DNA from: Symsagittifera roscoffensis
Taxonomy: Eukaryota > Xenacoelomorpha > Acoela > Convolutidae
Length of the DNA: 64,000 nt
Direction: 5' to 3'
Assembly (NCBI RefSeq): GCF_963678635.1
Contig: NC_087062.1
Location: forward strand, 20,757,789 to 20,821,788
Of this stretch, positions 49,401 to 58,400 are shown one piece after another. The notes below the pieces were generated by a model, which saw only the letters and a list, made by a program, of their open reading frames with translations, had not been told where the DNA came from and did not search any database. Both the position numbers and the translations under genes were made by a program. Each line of letters opens with the position of its first letter. Within the stretch, counting starts at the first letter, position 1.

Positions 49401-52400
49401 TTCTTCAGAAGTACCTAAAATAAAACACTCGGCAAGTAAGCCGACAGAAATTGGTTTCAGTTGCTTAACTTGTTGTTCCGACCCCTAAATCCATTCCTGG
49501 CTTTAGTTCAACTTGTATTTCTGACCAACTCAAAACATGACTGCAACAAAGCGTAGAGAGGTTCGATTTGTTCCCAGCCGACTTTACCACTAAGGAAAGC
49601 TTGTCAGAAGTGATGCGTTATCTAGTTTAAAAGCATTTAAATTGATATTCGATCTTTCTAAACCAAAAAAAAAAAATACATTTTTGTGTCGATTCCTCTT
49701 TTGTAATTGGAGAGACCAACTATCCGTTTTTTAGCAATGAACTTGAATTGAACTAGAAAAAAAATCAAAATTCAACACAGAGGCGAAACGGATCTTCGCA
49801 CCACTTGTGACACAAAACGCGAAAGCGGCTAAGTCGAAAAAAATCCAAAAAACTTATCTATCAAAATGAATAAAGCTCATTTTGAAACAAAATCAGGCCA
49901 CAACAATGCAAGGTGAAGTTATCATCGGAAGAAAACTTACCACGCGGTAACAAAGCCAAAAATCCGTAGCAGAAAACCTTTAAGCCGAAAAAAAATCAAA
50001 AAGAGTTAAAACATATCAAAACTTAATAAGTCCCCTTCACACTCAAAACACAAAAAATTACTTGCCCATCAAATGAAACAAAACGAGGTCACTAAACCGA
50101 TACAATATGAGCCGAAACCTATCAAGCCGAAAAAAGGAAAAAAGCTTGATATGGGTCGAAACCTATCAAACCTTTTTCACTCGTCAAACAGCAATATGAG
50201 GCCAAAATTTTTCAGTTTTTTTTTGCAGTTTTTAAAAAATCTAATAAAACGCTAAGCTGAAAAAAACTTTCCTTGAGTAAAACTCAAAAGTTACGGCTTA
50301 AATTCAGCTCTTGTAAACTTATTTATTCGCTCGAGTTAAGACCAAAAATCAAGAACTTCAAACCGGTTTTTCTCGACACAAGAAAAAATGTTGGGAATTT
50401 GTTTATGTGGTTCGAATCAAGACTGAAAGGACTTTTATATGATATATGATTTTTTGTGATACCTAAATTTGCGTGGAAAACAAAGAAAAAACTAAAACAC
50501 ATCCGAATACAAAGTTCCTACCCATTTTCAATAGTCGGAACAATAACGGATAATGACGTATCACAAGAAACTTGTTATTACATACTTGTCACGGGATTTA
50601 TTCATATGTCAATTCACTGTATACAAAATCCGCAAGAATAACTATTTTTCAGAAAAAATCCCAAAAAAGAGGTTCAGGCAAGACACTTCCGATATTTAGA
50701 TGAACAAAAAAACATACAATAACGATTCGTAACTAAGAGTCCACCATGTGTTTCCTGGCTTTCATACTTTTGCTGTTCGATCGTTGAATTTGCTTTCTTT
50801 TAAAAAAGGAAATGAACTGCACGTCAAAAGAAATCTAAGGTCAAACCGCAAAAAACCGAATTAATTTGAGCTTAAACAAATTTTAAGACATTTTTTTTAA
50901 AAAACGAACACCAATACGAGTCTTCAATGCAATCATTATTTATATTTCATGTTATTTGCTTGAAACTAAACTAATAGAGGACGCACCAATGGAACACAAA
51001 CTTAACATCAAATTTCAAATTAGGTTGTAAATATTGAACTGATCTTATAACACAATCGTTAGTTATGTACTTAAGCTGTTATTAATTAGTTCTTGAAGCT
51101 GTATCTCTTGCCTCTCCATTATTGACGAAAAAATTATTTAAACACAGATGAGCTTCACTTTTCAAACACAAACGAGAAAATACAAAACAATCAGTCCAAC
51201 AAGAATCAAAAAATGAAAGAAATTAAAAGGTACAAGTCAAAAAAACTTTAGCATGCGCCAGAATCGGAAAGCAGACCTCGAGATTAAGACTCTACGAAGA
51301 GTCGAAGCTTTGCTTCGCAAACATAAGCAAGAACACGGCAAAATCAGCTCTAAAAAGTGCAATAATAAAAAGTCGGGTACATCTGAGAATCGAACCTGCG
51401 ACCTAGATATTAAGTCTCCCACACTAACCTTCAGCCATGGACGCTTAATAGAGATCAAACACTAGCCACAAATAAAGCAGAGAACAGATACTATGCAATT
51501 TCCAATGCTACACTTAAATTTCCAAATAAATGAACACTTTTAAAAAACACTTTTATTTTCGAGTTGGGTTAGAAAAAAAGAAGGTCCGTAATATTACACT
51601 ACGCTGACGGCCAGTGTAAACATCGGAGCATCTGCGCCGTGGGCTCTTAATTAGCGTCAAACATCAGCCACCAAAAACAGATACCAAGATATGATGCCAA
51701 TGCAGCCATATTTGCCTTCCTTTTAACAAAGGAAATGAGCTGAACTTAAAAAAGAAATCAGAAGTCAAACCTCGAAAAATAAATTTGAGCCTGAACAGGA
51801 AAACGAAAAAAAAAATCAACGCGACCATTTAAGAGTCCGCACAACGTCCATCAACTCTTCATAATTTAATTTCCAAAAAATATACTTTCTATTTAGTACT
51901 TCAAAGATATTAAGAAATTAAGCACAGCAACCGGAAATTTATGTTAATGTTTTCCGCTGTCTCAATAACTTCAGCCTTTTTTGAGAAAATTTTATGAGCG
52001 CACATCGGATCTGTAGCATGGTGTCCGTGCACATGCTAAAACAAAGTTTGCGGAACTAAGAAAAATGACCACCCGAAAATTAGTTGCTCTAATTTTAGTT
52101 CAGTAGTTTTCCAAATGAAGAACTACGGTATTCAAGACTTAAGTAAACGGATATTTGCCGAGCGATATTTTGACATTCAATTTCCGCCTCAGTCTCGCTT
52201 TATTAATGTAGACGCCCGCATCTCGCGATATAGACTTCAATCTCGCGATGTTAATGAAGACCATGTCATAACGTAGCCATAGAAAACCTTTTTCTTTTCG
52301 TTTGATCCAATAATGTAGCTGCAGTTCGATTAAAATTCTGTATATAGGCCTAATAATATGGCACTGATAACATATGCTATGAGTATGATCTCAATTATAA

Positions 52401-55400
52401 TGCTTGCAGAAGCTCAAAAAAGTAGGTTCTCTTTAATCTGGATCGAGTGCTGGTTAGAATGACTGTACGATCATCTTAACTGAACAACCCATACCATCTC
52501 ATGAGGACCTTACTGAGCTTCCAAAAGGCAGCACTTCTCATACTGAATTCCACTAAATAACATGTATTTTTAGTTCTAAATACACCGAATTAAATCAAGT
52601 CCAGTTCATCAGTTCTTAGACTTTGCATCATTGAAACTTGCAATCAATTTCTTAAATTTCCTCTTCGTTCAACTTTCCGACATATAGCAGAAGCATCGGT
52701 CCTCGGAACAAAGAAGCATAAAGTTGACAAAGCTGTTCAGTAGCCAGATTCAAAGATTTCCACAACTGCATGACGCGATGGCTTGATCAGATGCCCAACC
52801 GATGCGGCTGATGATTTCGAAGCTCGCACGTAGCACAAGCAGCAGCTCTCACCAGGACAAATAATTAAAGCTAATCAACAAAATGCTTACCTTGTTATTG
52901 TTGTTGTTGACATTTGAAGCATCTGGCGATTTGGTCGCTTGATGCGAGGACGCGGCTAGAAAATCAGGCACTGAACTGCTAGTTTGTGACTTAGTCAAAG
53001 AAGCATTGGTAGAAATGTATGGTAAATTATTGGCAGTAGTAGCTAGAGCAGCAGAATTGTTTTTAATTCCAGTTTTAGCTACATCATCCCAATTAATAGC
53101 CCCATACAGGTCAGAGAGAGTCTTTGACATTTCTTTAATCAATCCGCTTCCTAATCCTTCCTCTCTCGCGACTGCGCTACTCTCATTCACTTCCTTCTCT
53201 CCGCCAGCAGCTGTTGCAGGATTGACAGAGACGAGTCCATCTTCTTGTTCTATCTCCTGGATCACCTGCAGTCGACTGGATAGCGATTTCGATCTGGACT
53301 CGTTCATGCTGGGATCCACAGCTGTTTCCCCCTTTTGCGGAGTTCTGCTGCCATGGTGTGGCGAACTGTTTCCGGAAGGTGTGTAGTGCGGGGAAGCACC
53401 AGGAGATGTTCTAAACATTGTATGATTATGACAACAAATTACCCATATCGAACTACAAAGTAGAATGAGTAATGGGGAATCGGTCGCGGTCCCCAACTCT
53501 AACTCGAAAAAACTGCCCATTTTAATCGAAAGGTCGCCCCCACACACATTTCAAATTTCAGTTTTGAAAATTAACTTTAAGTTGTCCTTAAGTTGAAAAT
53601 TTGCATTGTGAACACATTTGCTCTTTACACCTTCTATCCTAAAATCACGCATTCAGCCAGAATATTACGAAAAATAAGTTGAAAAAAAAGTTGAAATGTA
53701 GGGGGAGTGGAAAAGAGTCCATTTTTGTGGTTATTTATATGGTTTTGAGATATGTTGTCTCAGCCATGGAAGCAATGATAACGGATTATGGCGAGCTTCA
53801 AACCACCGGGTGGTTTGAAGCTCACCATGATCTGCTATCATTGCGCTTCCAAGTTTGAGGCAACATATCCCAAACCCATAAAAACAACTACAAAAACCGA
53901 GTGTAGGCCTTAAAAAAGGAACAACAATGGTATGATTTGATGAATTTTAAATCTCGCAGCTTCTTCCTTCCCTTTAAATCACATAGTCATAGTTTTTAAA
54001 ATAATTTTGCTTGCTCAGGCCTTTTAAAAAATACGACAAAAAGTAGTTCTATACAGCGCAATAAGAAAAAGTAGAAGTAAACCTCGAATAAGTAAAAATT
54101 CGGCTGTCTCGGATTCGCCCTAGAGGCTATGAGTCTCATGCACTAACCTCTCAGCCACGGACGCTTAATGAAACACAAACGCTGTCCACAAATAGAGCAG
54201 AGAACAGATGCTATGAAATTTCCATTACTTAGATCGTTTATAGCAAAAGTGCCACCAAATAAGTACACACTTTTATTTGCGAGTTAGATTAGAAAAAAAA
54301 GAAGGTCCGTACTGATGCACTAACGCTCGCAAGCTCGCTAGTGTAATGATCAAAATGGGTCGAATGATTCATCATATTAACGCTCTTTCAGTGGTGATTC
54401 GAACGACATTCAAAAAATTGACCCAGCATTGAGAAAAACACGTTTTAAATTTGGGATTTTTAGTTTAATTCGAGCGAATAAAGCGAACGAGTAGGCTTAC
54501 AGTAGCTTAATTTTATAGCTTAAAAGCTTAAAGTAGCTAAAATTAACCCTTAGAAACTTAGTTTTACTCGAGTAAAAATATTTTTTCAAGTACTTTAGCG
54601 CCTTTTTGGAATAGGAAACTTCAAAAAATCGGAAAACTTCAAAAAAATTCAAAAAAATTTTAGATTTTTTTTGTTAATCAAGTAGTTTTTTAAGAAAGGA
54701 AGTTAAACAATTTGCTCATTTTACTATGACTGTCGAATATGCCTAAGCTCTAGTTTTTGGATCAGATCCTTTTATCACAACACGCAGAGAAAACGACACT
54801 AATTTGAAAAAAAATGTATTTTCTTTGTATTTTTTAAAACTATGGTCGGAACATTCTGTGCTACTTGCACAGTAACTGGATATCCTTGTTTACATTATAT
54901 TTCATTATCAACTGACCCCATTTTGGCGGTTGAGGTAGATGAAGTGATTACTCCTGAGTCGTTCTGCCACTTGATAACGGCGTCCCTGAGACTCTTGTTG
55001 GGGATGAGGGAGGTGACGCTAATTGTTGAGGCACAGACATAACACTTCTTCTCATTCTTCATCAGCCGATCCGAAATGCCTGAACACAAACATTTACTGT
55101 TCAGTTGGTTTCCTGAGAACTAATCCAATCCAATCATCTGAATTAATGTTTTTAACAAAGTATGAGCCTCGAATCGAACCAGGTACTGCGAAAACTATAG
55201 AGTTGAACATAGTCAACAGACAATTGGAAACACAGAGGCGAGGCTGCGCTTCCCAGACCCTTGCGAAAACACGGCCAAAAAGCAGCTCTATCAAGTGAAA
55301 TAAAAAAAAGTAGAAATAAGCCTCGAATTAGCAAATTCTAATGAACCAAAAAAATGATTTGTTTCAAACAACATAACAAATATGAAAACTCGATTTCAGA

Positions 55401-58400
55401 CATTTTCTAACTGAAAATACCTCGTAATTTTTTGAAATGCATTTCAAAAAATTACGACTTTATACTTTGCGATTTGTTACATTCAAAGTTAGTGTGGATG
55501 CCTTCTGTTTGTAATCTTCCAAGTTATTACAAGCATAATTGTGTCTATTTGTGTATTTGCTGTCACTTTTGCTTAACCGCATTGGCAATTTATAATCATT
55601 TGTAGCTGCTTTATTCGTGACTAGTGTTTGTCGGTTGGATTCAAATCTCCGACCTACTGCAATCAAGAGATTTTGAGTCTCACGCACTATCCTCTCAGCC
55701 ACGCAAGGTTAACAACCGACAAACAGTACTCAAGAATAAAGCAGCTACATGTGCTAATACCTTGCCAATGCGATTCAGCAATAGTGGTACAATTTTGCAT
55801 GTAATAATTAGGAAAATAACAAACTGAAGGCATCCACACTAACTTTGCATGTAACAAATCGCAAAGCATAAAGCCGCATTCTGTATAAATTATGCATTTC
55901 AAAAATTGCGGGATATATTCAGTTAGAAAATTTCTGAAATCGAATGTTCATTATTGATACGTTGTTTGAAACAAATCATTTTTTTCCGATTCACTTGATG
56001 AACTTAAAATGCATCAACTGTGTTTACTTATTACTAAACGAAAGTCAAGCTGTAAAGGTGCCTCACCATTCTTAGGGTGCCGCACCAATATTTGCGACTT
56101 AAGTTGGAAAAAAAGAAGGTTCGTACTAATACACTCGTTTTTTTCTGAAGGTTCGTACTAATACACTTTTCTTTTTTTTTGAAAAATATCACCTTTCAAT
56201 TTTCGTTGCAAAAACAGATGCTCTTCAAGTCCTTTGATTTTCTAGATCACCTTATAATTGGCAATTAGGCACTTTTTGATGAAATTAGCCCAATTTGAGA
56301 AAATCGGATTTTTAGGAAAAGTACGAAACTAGAAATCGACCACGTTTTTGCACGCCATTTCAGCTTTGATAATTGGAGAGTGTAAATGAATTTGAATGGA
56401 AACATAGCCAACAGACAGTTGGAAAAGAGTCAATGAACGCAAGAAAACAGAAAAAAACACTGACTTGTTTTTTTGAAAAAATCTCAGCTTCTTTGAAGTA
56501 AAAGATGGCTTTAAAACTCTTTGATTTTCTAGAACAATTTTATGATTGAAACTTTTTTGATAAGAACAATCTAATGAGAAAAAATTGGATCAAGGTAAAT
56601 TGTTTCGCTGGGAGATCTGAAAATTAAATTCCATTTTTGAAACTAGAAGTCAATCAATCACGTTTTTCGTGACCTTTACACTTTTGCTGTTCGATATTGG
56701 AGTCTGCCTTCCTTTGAGCAAAAGAAATGAACTGAACTTGATAGGAGAGTCCAACCGCGAAAAAGTAAATTGTGCCGGACCAAATTTTAGGGCTTTTCCT
56801 AAAAATAAAATTAAATATCATCACGACCTATGTAAGAGCAGGGGCGAATATAGGATTTTCTCTCGAGGAGAGATTTTCAAAAATTGTCGAAAATTTTGCC
56901 GACCTTTTTTTGGGTTGACCAAATTGTCTTTTTAAGCTCTCCCAGAGTACTAAGAAAACCCTATTCTGACCAAACTTTCTTGGCCTCAGGCAAAATTTTG
57001 AAAAAACAGGGAAAAGGAAATTTTTGACCAAAAAATTGCACTTTTTTGACGCGCGCTTCTCCCTCACAATTATTAAAAATTGGCACAGAATTTTCCTTTA
57101 GAAAAATTTAAGGGTCCGTCAGCCAAAACTGCATATCTCAATAGGGGGACCCTTTCTGTTGGCGGGGAGACGAATCCTTGAGGGGGCGTTCGCCCCCCGC
57201 GCTAAATACGCTACTGTATAAGAGTCTGAACTAAATCATCGACTCTTAAAAAAAAGAGTCGACTTCGTGACTATAGCATAGCCATCGGAAGATTGCAAAA
57301 ATTTTCATGACTCAGGTAAACAGAACACAACGGATTTTTCTCAATTTCTAAATTCATTTTATAATCAAATTTTTTTTTGATAAACACATCTTTGCTAAAA
57401 ACGGATGAACATGTTATCTGCTTCATTCCACTCGAAACTCTGAAAATAAACTTAAGTTTCGAAACTGTAATTCACTAAAAAACTGTGATCCTTTCATATT
57501 AGTGGAAAAGTTCCCGCGGTAGATGAAAAAAAAAATTATGGTGTTTAAAAAGTTTAAAATATGCATCACAAAACAACCCAAATGGGCAAGAAATGAAAAC
57601 AAGACTGCTCGTATCAGGGCGAAGCCCTGAATGTTCAGACTGCCTCTTAAGGTCTATGGAGCATTAATAACATGAAACGTTTCAATGTAATAAAAAAAAA
57701 TTTAATTTTATGTAAAAGCATCCCCCCACACGTCTTATTAAGTACAAAATGATAAATTTTGCGCCTATTAACAAATCAATTATGGCATTTTAGCTTCCTT
57801 CAACCCATTTGGAACGATTTCTAAGGCGTATTACATCTCCGCTTACGCGTTAATAGCGCGAAATATCGCGCTTTAATTGTCCCAAATTTGCCAAAATGGC
57901 AAATTTTAAACCCACATAACTTTACGAAAAATGATCACAGGTAAAATATCTTTTCAAAATTAAACTCAGGACAACAATACTTTGAATGATATTTAAAAAT
58001 TCCGTCAGCTAGTTAAAAAGTCAAACTTTGTCGAAGAAAGAAAAACCAAACCGAAGCACAAATATTCCGTTACTTTCGTTATGAAAGTGGGAAAAATTAG
58101 GTAGCCTCATTCATGGAAAAGGCGCACACTAGCAGACCAAATACCGTGTGTTCCGACATGTTTTCCCTGACAAGAAATCTTTTCGAGGCCCTTAAGATAT
58201 CAAAAACATGGAAGAAAAACACGCTGTTTCATGATTGATCAGAACAAAACGTAACCTTCGTTGACGGGATTTATAAACGTATGCGTTCAAGCATAAAAAG
58301 CATAATCGGTGAAATGACGCGATGTGTGATTGTGGGACACCAATTAACAACATATCTATTAACTAACAGTCGTCGCAGAAGCTCTCTCCACAGCAGGGGG

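Noticed and set aside
52849-53547. Using the full 232-codon open frame as the RBBP6-like exon
   Set aside because: The part upstream of 53410 has no acceptor in the right phase and does not resemble the protein. TTTAG at 53411-53415 and the GG|GTCAGT donor upstream agree in phase.
56828-57067. 79-codon - strand open frame within the hAT-type MITE
   Set aside because: It lies inside a non-coding MITE; the corresponding region at 21486 is not open and no transposase motif is present.
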